From Acidobacteriota bacterium (GTDB taxonomy: Bacteria; Acidobacteriota; Terriglobia; Bryobacterales; Bryobacteraceae): a stretch of 64,000 bases of DNA. The position numbers and the translations under genes were made by a program. This document shows positions 26,922-35,335 of this stretch, piece after piece. Positions within the stretch are counted from its first letter, which is position 1, and every line of letters begins with the position of its first letter. The stretch covers positions 1-64,000 of the forward strand of contig JANXXI010000338.1 in assembly GCA_025350695.1 (NCBI GenBank), in the 5' to 3' direction. The notes below the pieces were generated by a model. That model saw only the letters and a program-made list of their open reading frames with translations, was not told the origin of the DNA and searched no databases.

Positions 26922-27473
26922 CTACTGTGCCGTCGGCTCAAATGCCCACGTCGGTGGAGTAATTCCCTTCGACCGTAAATAACTCACCAGTTGGCCACGA
27001 TGGTGCGCCGTGTGCATATACGCCCGCATAAACAAGTCGGTCCCATTGTGCGGCTTGATCCGTGAATTGAATTGCAGGTCCTTGCGGAGCATATCCTTCT
27101 CCTCCAGAGCCGATAACACGTCGGTCAAATAGTCAAACGAAGCTACCAGGTAAGCGCGGATCGATGCCTTGCCGCTCGCTGTTGGCGCGGTCGGAGCCGC
27201 TTTGATTTTGAACGCCGTCATATAAGCATCGTTGGCCCTGCCGATATGAACCAGTTGTTCCCCGAAGCTCCTTTGCGCCGGTACAGGTTTGAAATCAAAG
27301 GCCTCGGCCGGCATCGCATCGCACACGGCCAGCGTATAATCTTTGGTCACCTTCCAGTGTTTCAGAAAGCTATCGCGCCACTCGCGCGCAAACTGGTCTT
27401 TCCATTCGCCGGCCTCGGTCAGCGTAATCGCCGAAAGCAGAAATAGGATCTTGATTAGCATATCGCCTGCCAT
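26922..27473 (-). CDS. Secreted DinB-family protein
   Basis: About 183 residues. A short signal peptide (MLIKILFLLSAITLTEA) precedes a four-helix DinB/YfiT fold with likely metal-binding histidines in EQLVHIGRAND and YMHTAHHRGQLVSYLR. DinB-like proteins include thiol-dependent metalloenzymes; function here is unknown. ATG 27473 or, equally, ATG 27461 (directly at the signal peptide) could be the start; a longer reading from 27524 is less likely. It diverges from the oxidoreductase gene. Confidence 0.85.
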   Translation of the reverse strand: MAGDMLIKILFLLSAITLTEAGEWKDQFAREWRDSFLKHWKVTKDYTLAVCDAMPAEAFDFKPVPAQRSFGEQLVHIGRANDAYMTAFKIKAAPTAPTASGKASIRAYLVASFDYLTDVLSALEEKDMLRKDLQFNSRIKPHNGTDLFMRAYMHTAHHRGQLVSYLRSKGITPPTWAFEPTAQ

Positions 27474-27513
27474 GCTAACACGCTTGCACGGGTTTCGATA
27501 AGATGAGAACACG

Positions 27514-28602
27514 ATGACCCTCACTCGCCGAGCTATCCTCGCCTCCGCCGCCGCGCTGCCAAGGCTTGCCGCTCAGACTCCGCCGCTTCCGCTGGCGCTT
27601 GCCGGACTTGAACATGGCCATTCCACTGGCTTCTTGCGCGCGTTGCAGAGCCGCACTGACGTGACGCTCAGCGGCATGTTCGACCCGTCAAAACCGCTTC
27701 TCGAAAAGTACTCGAAACAGTTCAAGCTGGAAGGCGTTCCTACATTCACGAACCTCGACAAAATGTTGGACGACGTGAAGCCAGACGCCGTCGCCACCTT
27801 CACCAGCACTTACGATCACGTGGCCGTTGTCCGTGCCTGCGCCAAGCGTAAGATTCCAGTGATGATGGAAAAGCCGCTGGCGGTATCGAATGAACATGCC
27901 CGCGAAATTGCCGCTTTGGCTCGTCAATCCGGCATCCCGGTAATGGTGAATTACGAGACAACCTGGTATCGCAGCCACCATGCCATGTGGGACCTATTGA
28001 AGCATCAGAAAGCGATTGGCGACGTCCGTAAGATGGTTGCGATGGACGGGCATCAAGGTCCGAAAGAAATCGGCGTAGGACCGGAGTTTCTCAATTGGCT
28101 CACCGATCCGGTGAAGAACGGCGCCGGAGCGCTTTTCGATTTCGGTTGCTATGGCGCCAATTTAATGACGTGGATGATGGACAACCAGCGTCCGCTGTCG
28201 GTCACTGCCCGGGTGCAGCATATGAAGCCACACATCTATGCCAAGGTTGACGACGAAGCCAACATACTGGTGGAGTATCCGAAAGCGATCGGCATAATTG
28301 AAGGCTCCTGGAATTGGCCGTTCAGCCGTAAGGATTTTGAGCTATACGCGGAGACCGGTTACGCCCACGCCATCGGCGGCAATGTGTTGAAGATTCGCCG
28401 CAAGGATGACAAGCAAGAAGAGATCAAGACGCCGCACGAACTGAATCAAAATGTTCGCGATTCGGTTTCGCATTTGTCCGCCATCACGCGCGGAGTGATC
28501 AAGCCCGGTGCGCTATCCTCACTTGAAAACAATCTGATTGTGACGGAAATCCTGGTGGCGGCGCGCGAATCGGCGAAGACCGGGCGTACAGTGAAGCTCT
28601 AG
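27514..28602 (+). CDS. Gfo/Idh/MocA family oxidoreductase with Tat-like signal
   Basis: A 362-residue NAD(P)-dependent oxidoreductase. A twin-arginine-type leader (MTLTRRAILASAAALPRLAA) suggests export folded with cofactor, a common trait in acidobacteria and planctomycetes. The Rossmann region reads LALAGLEHGHSTGFLRAL; EKPLAVSNEHAREIAALA is the typical conserved EKP-containing motif of the family. C-terminal dimerisation domain continues to the normal length. Likely acts on a sugar or inositol derivative; the specific substrate is not evident. DUF1080 proteins of related pathways occur nearby (25289-26143). Confidence 0.9.
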   Translation: MTLTRRAILASAAALPRLAAQTPPLPLALAGLEHGHSTGFLRALQSRTDVTLSGMFDPSKPLLEKYSKQFKLEGVPTFTNLDKMLDDVKPDAVATFTSTYDHVAVVRACAKRKIPVMMEKPLAVSNEHAREIAALARQSGIPVMVNYETTWYRSHHAMWDLLKHQKAIGDVRKMVAMDGHQGPKEIGVGPEFLNWLTDPVKNGAGALFDFGCYGANLMTWMMDNQRPLSVTARVQHMKPHIYAKVDDEANILVEYPKAIGIIEGSWNWPFSRKDFELYAETGYAHAIGGNVLKIRRKDDKQEEIKTPHELNQNVRDSVSHLSAITRGVIKPGALSSLENNLIVTEILVAARESAKTGRTVKL

Positions 28603-28818
28603 TTAACCAATCGACTTCGTCCGAACGGCCGGAGCCTTTCGAACAGCAGCTTTCTTCACTTTCTTGACCTTCTTCTGCTTCGGCGCCTTGAACTTTTTGT
28701 TTCGCTGAGCCTTCGCCCGCTCCGTGCCGGCTGGCTGGGTAGTTTTCTTCCACAGCGGATTTGCCAAGAGCGAAGTCGACAACAATAGGCAGACAAAGAA
28801 TAGACGCATACTGATCAT
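28603..28818 (-). CDS. Small exported lysine-rich protein
   Basis: A 71-residue frame with a signal peptide (LFFVCLLLSTSLLANP) and a highly basic mature part in which Lys, Arg and Ala dominate (KKFKAPKQKKVKKVKKAAVRK). It has no known domain. It lies between the convergent oxidoreductase gene and the upstream acyltransferase-like gene. Codon use is normal and the signal peptide argues that it is real. Could coat nucleic acid or polyanions outside the cell, which is speculation. Confidence 0.6.
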   Translation of the reverse strand: MISMRLFFVCLLLSTSLLANPLWKKTTQPAGTERAKAQRNKKFKAPKQKKVKKVKKAAVRKAPAVRTKSIG

Positions 28819-28861
28819 TCTATCGGTTCAGTCGGCGGAAAACCTTAGGCATCTCTCTAAA

Positions 28862-30028
28862 CTACAAATAACTTAGTAGTTTAGACCCACTTTGCCTTTT
28901 CTTCTCAGCAAACCAGGCACAGAACGGGAACATGATCGCCATCGCCGCCAGCCACACCAAATAGACGCCAAGTATTCCCAGACCGAACTCCTTCGGTACG
29001 GGATGGTCTCCCGGGCGGCCCCACATCCAATCGGCATCGAACCCGGTGGCCAATGCGAACAACACCCCGGTTCCGTGCAGCAGCGGCACATGCATCAGGT
29101 AGAAGAACATCGGCACGCGACCCAGCGTCACCAGCGGCTTCAACCACCTAGGAGCCGTATCGGGCAACTGTGAAAGCAGCACAAGGGCAGGCCCCAGCGT
29201 CATCAATACATACAGCAGGGACGGCGGATACTTCATGCAGTTCAGGAACGAAAACAGCGTCCGCATTGCTTCCGGAAATTGCTGGTATGGCCGTGGATCG
29301 CCATACACGTTCAGCCATCGAATCACAACGAACCCGGTCACCAGTGCAAGTCCCGTCCGAAGCACCGCACGCCGCCTAGTCTGCTCGCCCCATGGAAAAA
29401 CCTCGCCGAAACCGTACCCCGCCAGCATTATGCCAATCCAAGGCAGCAACGGATACTGCGGGAAGAAGAAATGCCCCGGCCAAATCTCCATCGGCTTACG
29501 GTCATGCAACACCCGCCACAACCACCAAAAAGGTCCGAACTGCTCCGCTTTAATCGGGTCAGTCAAGTTATGAAGGGCGATGATCAAAACTCCAGCCAAA
29601 CCCACCCAACGCGTGGAGAAACGAAGCAGCCACGAAAGAACAATCATCGACCAGCCAATGGCCCAAATCACTTGCCCCACGGAGAACAGGTAGTTGAAGT
29701 TGAAGAACCAGCCAAAGCAGCGGATGAACGTCAACTCCAAGAAGATCAGCCACAGCCCTCGCGTCCACAGGAAGTGCCGCAGTTCTGGAATAGGCTTGCG
29801 GACGCGCATCAAGTGCCCACTTACGCCCGCCAGGAACACGAACGTTGGGGCGCAGAAGTGAGTGATCCAGCGGATGAAGAACAGCGCCGGCCACGTTTGC
29901 GCGGCGTCCATCGGGTCTGGCAGCGGCGTTTGAAAAAAATCGCGAGTGTGGTCAAGAGCCATTATGGCCATCACCAGCCCACGCAGCAGGTCAATCGAGT
30001 CTAGTCGATACGATCGTTGATCGGCCAT
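28862..30028 (-). CDS. DUF1624 / heparan-alpha-glucosaminide N-acetyltransferase-like membrane protein
   Basis: About 388 residues with eight or more membrane segments. The start is ATG 30028 (MADQRSYRLDSIDLLRGLVMAIMALDHTRDFF), where the family's conserved R-x-x-S-I-D-x-L-R-G and DHxRDFF motifs begin; a longer frame from 30274 would overlap the glycosyltransferase gene. Other conserved blocks are RWITHFCAPTFVFLAGVSG and LPWIGIMLAGYGFGE. Homologues transfer acetyl groups across the membrane onto sugars. It starts 2 bases after the glycosyltransferase stop, so the two likely form an operon acting on a surface glycan (inference). Confidence 0.87.
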   Translation of the reverse strand: MADQRSYRLDSIDLLRGLVMAIMALDHTRDFFQTPLPDPMDAAQTWPALFFIRWITHFCAPTFVFLAGVSGHLMRVRKPIPELRHFLWTRGLWLIFLELTFIRCFGWFFNFNYLFSVGQVIWAIGWSMIVLSWLLRFSTRWVGLAGVLIIALHNLTDPIKAEQFGPFWWLWRVLHDRKPMEIWPGHFFFPQYPLLPWIGIMLAGYGFGEVFPWGEQTRRRAVLRTGLALVTGFVVIRWLNVYGDPRPYQQFPEAMRTLFSFLNCMKYPPSLLYVLMTLGPALVLLSQLPDTAPRWLKPLVTLGRVPMFFYLMHVPLLHGTGVLFALATGFDADWMWGRPGDHPVPKEFGLGILGVYLVWLAAMAIMFPFCAWFAEKKRQSGSKLLSYL

Positions 30029-30030
30029 TT

Positions 30031-31146
30031 CTAATTCCCAACCGCCTCGGCGAAAAATTTCCAGGATTGCATCGCGTTCAAATCCCAACGATAGCGCTCT
30101 TTGGCGATAGCCCGTCCGTTCACTCCCAACTTTGCTCTTAGTTCCGATGACTCCAGCAAGCGCGCCAAGGCAGCCGACAGCTCCGAGGCGCTCTTGGGAT
30201 CCACATGCAACGCTCCGTCGCCAGAAACTTCCGGAAGGCAGGAAGTGCACGAGGTGACCACCGGAACGCCACACGCCATCGCTTGAGCCACCGGCAACCC
30301 GAAGCCTTCGTAAAGCGACGGGTATGCGAACGCAGATGCGGCTTTGGTTAATCCGGGGAGGTCTGCCTCAGGGACGTATCCCAGGTACTTCACACCGGGG
30401 AGCCCACCTCGAATCCGGCGCATCGTCTCCATCGAAGCCCATCCCATGGGGCCTGCCAGCACAAGGTCGAAAGCTTCGCGCAAGTGGGTGGGCAACTGCT
30501 GATAAGCATCCAACAAAGTATCCAGGTTCTTCCGTGGCTCCACTGTGCCCAAAGCCAATATAAAGGGCTTATCACGGTGATAGCGGAGAGCAGTCGCGGC
30601 CGCATCGGCGTCGGTTACGTCAAAGAAAGGCGCCGGAATTCCCGGATAGATGGTCTTGATCCTGGCCGCATCCAGTCCCAGAATCTTTACCGCGTCGTGC
30701 TTGGTGTTTTCACTAATACTGATTAAGCCGCTTGCTTGTTTCAGCATCACGGAAAAGTGTTTCTCCGCGGTGATGTTGCCGGGTGTATGGAACTCCGGCA
30801 TAAAAAAACACGTCATGTCGAACAACGTAGCCGTGAGCTTCGCGCCCTTCGGCGATTTGTGGATCTGGTTAGTTGCGTGGAACAGGTCCGCCTTTCGATT
30901 CATCCAATTCAACGTCCAACTGCCCGGCAAGTTCATCCAGTAAAGCAAGGCTAAACGCGGAATGGTTTCGAGGGGACCCAGCACGGATGCTTCATGGTTC
31001 AACGGCCCGGCATCATCCAGCAACGGGAACGCCGTAACGGTGTTTTCCCCACGGTGCAGCATCAAATTCGCCAACCAATAATAGAGGTAATTTTTCACTC
31101 CCGCGCTTCGCAGCAGCAAAGGGGAGGCATCAATGGAGATCCGCAT
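30031..31146 (-). CDS. GT4-family glycosyltransferase
   Basis: A 371-residue GT-B fold enzyme. N-terminal domain opens MRISIDASPLLLRSAGV; the C-terminal GT4 domain has the linker PFILALGTVEPRKNLDTLLDAY, LVLAGPMGW, VKYLGYVPEADLPGLTKAA and the donor-binding motif YPSLYEGFGLPVAQAMACGVPVV. Transfers a sugar from a nucleotide donor, probably mannosyl- or rhamnosyl-like by family, to an unknown acceptor. Co-transcribed with the membrane acyltransferase-like gene downstream. Divergent from the PSCyt gene. Confidence 0.92.
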   Translation of the reverse strand: MRISIDASPLLLRSAGVKNYLYYWLANLMLHRGENTVTAFPLLDDAGPLNHEASVLGPLETIPRLALLYWMNLPGSWTLNWMNRKADLFHATNQIHKSPKGAKLTATLFDMTCFFMPEFHTPGNITAEKHFSVMLKQASGLISISENTKHDAVKILGLDAARIKTIYPGIPAPFFDVTDADAAATALRYHRDKPFILALGTVEPRKNLDTLLDAYQQLPTHLREAFDLVLAGPMGWASMETMRRIRGGLPGVKYLGYVPEADLPGLTKAASAFAYPSLYEGFGLPVAQAMACGVPVVTSCTSCLPEVSGDGALHVDPKSASELSAALARLLESSELRAKLGVNGRAIAKERYRWDLNAMQSWKFFAEAVGN

Positions 31147-31173
31147 GCTATATAATTTCAGCGGGACCCATTT

Positions 31174-33783
31174 ATGTTAAACCGTCCAAGCATCCTTCAG
31201 CTTACGCTTTTTTTATCGCTGTTTGTAGCAGCCTTCGCCAGGCCCGCCGCGGCCGTTGATTTCGATAAAGATGTGCGCCCGATCCTTGAATCGAAGTGTC
31301 TGCAATGCCACGGAGCAGCCATGAAGCTGGCGAAGCTGGATCTGTCCAGCCGTGAAGCAATGCTGCGAGGTGGGGATCGCGGGCCCGCGCTGATTCCCGG
31401 ATCGCCGGAAAAGAGTCCTATATACATGCGCGTCGCCGGCCTTGAAAAACCCGCCATGCCGATGGGTGGAAAAATCTCTCCGGCGGAAGTGGAAATATTG
31501 AAGCGCTGGGTGACGGATAACGCGCCGTGGGGCGGCGTCATTGCCGCTAAAGTCGATCAGAAAGCCGTCGAAGCCATCGAAGACATGGTGATCCCCAAAG
31601 CCGCGCGTGAGTATTGGGCCTTTCAACTTCCGAAAAAAGCAGCCGTGCCGCAGGTCGCCGACCCTGCCTGGGGCAAACATCCAGTGGATGCGTTTCTGGC
31701 GAAGGAACTGGAAGCTCGCGGCCTGAGTCATGCACCCAAAGCTGATGCCCGAACCCTAGTGCGCCGCGCTTATCTCGATTTGACGGGCCTGCCACCAACC
31801 CCTGATCAGGTGCGCGAGTTCGTCAATGACGAGTCCCCTAAGGCATGGGCCACTCTGATTGAAAAGCTGTTGGCCTCCCCGCAGTATGGCGAACGCTGGG
31901 GCCGTCACTGGTTGGACGTTGCCCGTTATGCTGATTCGAATGGCTATGAACATGATTTCGATCGTCCCAACGCTTGGCGCTATCGCGATTACGTCATTAG
32001 CGCATTTAATAAAGACACGCCTTACGACCGCTTCTTAGTGGAGCAAATCGCCGGCGACGAAGTGGAGCATCCCACAGCCGAAACGCGCATCGCAACGGCG
32101 TTCTTGCGTAATCACGCCAAGATCGGTTTTCGCGAAAAGGACAACCCCCAGTTCCGCTACGAGTATCTGGATGACATGATCGCTACCCTGGGCCGTGGCG
32201 TCTTGGCGATGACCGTGCAATGCGCACGCTGCCACAATCATAAGTTCGATCCCATTCCGCAAAAAGACTATTACAAGTTACAGGCGGCCTTGTTTGGTTA
32301 CGTTGAAGTGGACCATCCCTTAGTAAGTGATGAAGAGGCGTTGAAGTACCGTAAACAATTGAACGAAGTGGAAGCAGCTCTGATCCCATTGCAAGATGAA
32401 CTGCGTCGCATTGAGCAGCCTTATAAAGACCTGCTGATGCCCGCCAAGTACAAACGCTTTCCGGCCAATGTGCAGGAAGCCATCAACACGCCAGAAAACA
32501 AGCGTACGCCTGGCCAGGTGTTACTCGCCAACCAGATCATCCGCACCACCAGCGTCAGCAGCATTGAGGTTGACCGCATCATCAATCCCGAAGATCTAGC
32601 TGCCAAGAAACGACTGCAGGCTAAAACTAAGGAAGTTGAAAAGCGCCGCCCCAAACCCGTACCGGTGGCCATGGGCATCACCGACGGGGATTACCGTTTC
32701 ACTCCCGATGGCCAGGGCGATGAACCCGCGCCGGGTAAGAGCCGCCAAGTGGCCGACTTCGAAGGCAGTTACTTGCATGAAGGCAATGGAACCTACAAAG
32801 TTCCGCCATCTTACTTCCTGCATCATGGTGATGCTAACTCGCGCGGCTCGCAAATGCAGCCCGGTTTCCTTACTGTCGCCACTTACAACAATCCTCCTGT
32901 CGCCGTGCCGCCGGCCGATGGACACACCTCGGGCCGCCGCCTGGCTCTCGCCAAGTGGCTAGGCTCGCGTGACAATCCCCTGCCTTCCCGCGTTATGGTG
33001 AACCGAATCTGGAAGCATCATTTCGGCCAGGGCATCGTTCCGACCATGGATAACTTCGGCAAGAACGGCGAGACTCCCAGTCATCCTGAACTGCTCGATT
33101 GGCTGGCGGTCGAGTTCATGGATCAAGGCTGGAGCATCAAGCAAATGCATCGCCTCTTAATGAATAGCGAGGCCTATCAGCAATCCTCAGAGTTCGCCAC
33201 GGAAGCCGATGTCGCGAAAGACGCAGCCAACCGTTATTTGTGGCGGTTCCGCCAGCAACGGCTTGAAGCCGAATCCGTCCGTGATGTTGTGCTGGCCACC
33301 TCCGGCGCCCTCAATCCGCAGATGTTCGGCAAGTCCATTTTTCCGCATATCAACGACGAAATCCTGGGCAGCATGACGAAGGGTATTTGGAACCAGACCG
33401 TTGGTGAAGACGGGCCCACCGAATGGCGGCGCAGCATTTATGTCTACCGCAAACGCGGCTTGGCGCTGCCGTTCTTTGAGGTGTTTGATCTCCCCGATCA
33501 GAACATTGCCTGTACGCAGCGAAACAGCTCTACCGTGCCGACGCAAGCCTTGATGCTGATGAATGACGATTTCATTTTGCGCCATGCGGGGATGCTGGCC
33601 CAAAGAATCAAAGCGGCGGCCAGCTCAAAGGATGAACAGTTGCGCATCCTTTACGAAATCGCGTTGTCGCGGCAGCCTAGTGCGCAGGAACGCACGCTGG
33701 GCTTGGTGTTCTTGGAAACACAGCCACTGGAAGCCTTCACTCACGTGCTGCTGAACTTGAATGAGTTTGTCTATATTCGCTGA
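31174..33783 (+). CDS. PSCyt1/DUF1549/DUF1553 (planctomycete cytochrome C type) protein
   Basis: An 869-residue exported protein. After a signal peptide (LTLFLSLFVAAFARPAAA) comes a cytochrome-like heme site C42-LQC-H46 (PILESKCLQCHG), then DUF1549 (HPVDAFLAKELEARGL, YLDLTGLPPTPDQV, GERWGRHWLDVARYAD) and DUF1553 in the last third (RVMVNRIWKHHFGQGIV, QRNSSTVPTQALMLMN). The family is widespread in Planctomycetes and acidobacteria, usually beside DUF1501 sulfatase-like genes; here no such partner is seen. Proposed roles in polymer degradation are unproven. Confidence 0.93.
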   Translation: MLNRPSILQLTLFLSLFVAAFARPAAAVDFDKDVRPILESKCLQCHGAAMKLAKLDLSSREAMLRGGDRGPALIPGSPEKSPIYMRVAGLEKPAMPMGGKISPAEVEILKRWVTDNAPWGGVIAAKVDQKAVEAIEDMVIPKAAREYWAFQLPKKAAVPQVADPAWGKHPVDAFLAKELEARGLSHAPKADARTLVRRAYLDLTGLPPTPDQVREFVNDESPKAWATLIEKLLASPQYGERWGRHWLDVARYADSNGYEHDFDRPNAWRYRDYVISAFNKDTPYDRFLVEQIAGDEVEHPTAETRIATAFLRNHAKIGFREKDNPQFRYEYLDDMIATLGRGVLAMTVQCARCHNHKFDPIPQKDYYKLQAALFGYVEVDHPLVSDEEALKYRKQLNEVEAALIPLQDELRRIEQPYKDLLMPAKYKRFPANVQEAINTPENKRTPGQVLLANQIIRTTSVSSIEVDRIINPEDLAAKKRLQAKTKEVEKRRPKPVPVAMGITDGDYRFTPDGQGDEPAPGKSRQVADFEGSYLHEGNGTYKVPPSYFLHHGDANSRGSQMQPGFLTVATYNNPPVAVPPADGHTSGRRLALAKWLGSRDNPLPSRVMVNRIWKHHFGQGIVPTMDNFGKNGETPSHPELLDWLAVEFMDQGWSIKQMHRLLMNSEAYQQSSEFATEADVAKDAANRYLWRFRQQRLEAESVRDVVLATSGALNPQMFGKSIFPHINDEILGSMTKGIWNQTVGEDGPTEWRRSIYVYRKRGLALPFFEVFDLPDQNIACTQRNSSTVPTQALMLMNDDFILRHAGMLAQRIKAAASSKDEQLRILYEIALSRQPSAQERTLGLVFLETQPLEAFTHVLLNLNEFVYIR

Positions 33784-33785
33784 AT

Positions 33786-33810
33786 GGGAACACCTCGGAC
33801 TGAGGTTCCC
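33786..33810 (+). terminator. Possible terminator hairpin after the PSCyt gene
   Basis: GGGAAC (33786-33791) pairs with GTTCCC (33805-33810) three bases after the stop; no clear T run follows, so it is a weak call. Confidence 0.35.
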
Positions 33811-33961
33811 ACGGTGTGTCTTCGGGATTCTCGATTGCGAGACCTTCGCCCAATCGTGGTTGCATCAATGCTTGGGAAGTCAAACTATTTTGAAAGCTAA
33901 ACGGAATTGGGTACGCAGTCCTTAAAGGCTTCAGAACAATAAATAGTAGAGTGTTAAGGTT

Positions 33962-35272
33962 ATGGAAACCTGTCTCAGATGCAAATCGGAGCTCGCGGAC
34001 GCAACCAAGGCCTGCCCAGGGTGTGGCTCCGTTGCTGGAGTTCTAACCGGCGACGCCACAGTCGTCATGGCCGCTGACTCCGCGTCCGCGCCCAGCCGCA
34101 CCTCCACCTCCCGCATACTCGAAACATCCATTCCCGACGACGGCCGCTTTCCCCCAGGCACACTCCTCAATAGCCGCTATCGCGTCGTCGGATTGCTTGG
34201 CCGCGGCGGAATGGGCGAAGTCTATCGCGCCACCGACCTAACGCTGGCACAAGCCGTGGCGTTGAAATTTCTGCCCGAAACCGGAGTCTCCGAAAGGGTT
34301 TTGGAACGCTTCCATGCCGAAGTGCGCATTGCCCGGCAAATCTCCCATCCCAACATCTGCCGCGTTTACGATATCGGCGAAGTAGACGGCCAGCCGTTCA
34401 TTTCGATGGAATATGTCGATGGCGAAGATTTGGCCGATCTACTCAAACGCATCGGGCGCTTACCCTCCGACAAGGCTCTTGAAACAGCGCGCAAGATTTG
34501 CGCCGGCTTGGCGGCGGCGCACGACAGAGGCGTTATCCATCGCGATCTGAAGCCGCAAAACATCATGCTCAACAAACGTGGCGAGCCGGTCATTATGGAC
34601 TTCGGCCTCGCCGCGGTCACCGATCAACTCACCGGCGCCGAGGCTCGCATCGGCACGCCCGCTTACATGTCGCCGGAGCAGTTGCGCGGCGACGAAGTGA
34701 CGGCCAAGAGCGACATTTACGCACTGGGGCTTGTCCTGTTTGAGATCTTCAGCGGCAAGCGCGCCTATGAAGCCCGAACCGTTGGCGACTTACTCAAGTT
34801 ACAGGAAGGCGCGCAAATGAGCAGCCTTACTTCGCTCGCCGCCGACATCGATCCGCAAGTCGAAAAAGTTATTAAAAGGTGCCTCAATCCAGCCCCGTCC
34901 CAACGCCCTGCCTCGCCTCTAGCCGTATCCGCTGCGTTGCCAGGTGGGGACCCACTTGCCGCCGCGCTGGCTGCCGGCGAGACGCCTTCCCCGGAACTGG
35001 TCGCATCGTCTGGTAAGACCGAAGGTATGGATCTGCGTTACTCCATCCCAATGCTGGCGTTGGTCCTCATCGTGGTGATCGCACTTCCCGTCATTTATAT
35101 CTCATTCTGCATACTGCAGCGATCCCCGGTTTCGTATTCGCGAGATGTGACGTCTTACCAGGCCCGTAAGATCGCCGCTTCCTTCGGGTATACGCAATCG
35201 CCTGCGGACAGCTACATCAAAATCACCAGTGGAGGGGCTAAAGACTACGCTCCTGAGCCTTCATTCGAATGA
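33962..35272 (+). CDS. Membrane serine/threonine protein kinase with N-terminal zinc ribbon
   Basis: A 436-residue bacterial PknB-type kinase. Four cysteines (C4, C7, C18, C21) form a zinc ribbon. The kinase domain (about 68-325) has the Gly-loop LLGRGGMGEVYRATD, VAIK-type Lys in ALKFLPE (near 100), catalytic HRDLKPQN (near 193), DFG in IMDFGLAA and SPEQ. One membrane segment lies near 370 (SIPMLALVLIVVIALPVIYISF), leaving a ~50-residue external tail. Most acidobacterial kinases have a long C-terminal TPR, WD40 or PASTA sensor; this one is unusually short. It is alone, with a strong terminator behind it. Confidence 0.93.
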   Translation: METCLRCKSELADATKACPGCGSVAGVLTGDATVVMAADSASAPSRTSTSRILETSIPDDGRFPPGTLLNSRYRVVGLLGRGGMGEVYRATDLTLAQAVALKFLPETGVSERVLERFHAEVRIARQISHPNICRVYDIGEVDGQPFISMEYVDGEDLADLLKRIGRLPSDKALETARKICAGLAAAHDRGVIHRDLKPQNIMLNKRGEPVIMDFGLAAVTDQLTGAEARIGTPAYMSPEQLRGDEVTAKSDIYALGLVLFEIFSGKRAYEARTVGDLLKLQEGAQMSSLTSLAADIDPQVEKVIKRCLNPAPSQRPASPLAVSAALPGGDPLAAALAAGETPSPELVASSGKTEGMDLRYSIPMLALVLIVVIALPVIYISFCILQRSPVSYSRDVTSYQARKIAASFGYTQSPADSYIKITSGGAKDYAPEPSFE

Positions 35273-35275
35273 CAA

Positions 35276-35324
35276 CCGCGCGGAACGCTCCAATACTGGG
35301 CATTCCGCGCGGCTGGTTTACTTC
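35276..35324 (+). terminator. Terminator between the kinase and molybdenum hydroxylase genes
   Basis: Perfect 10-bp inverted repeat CCGCGCGGAA (35276-35285) and TTCCGCGCGG (35303-35312) with a 17-base loop, followed by the T-rich CTGGTTTACTTCTTCTT on the plus strand. It separates two convergent genes. Confidence 0.75.
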
Positions 35325-35335
35325 TTCTTACGCAT

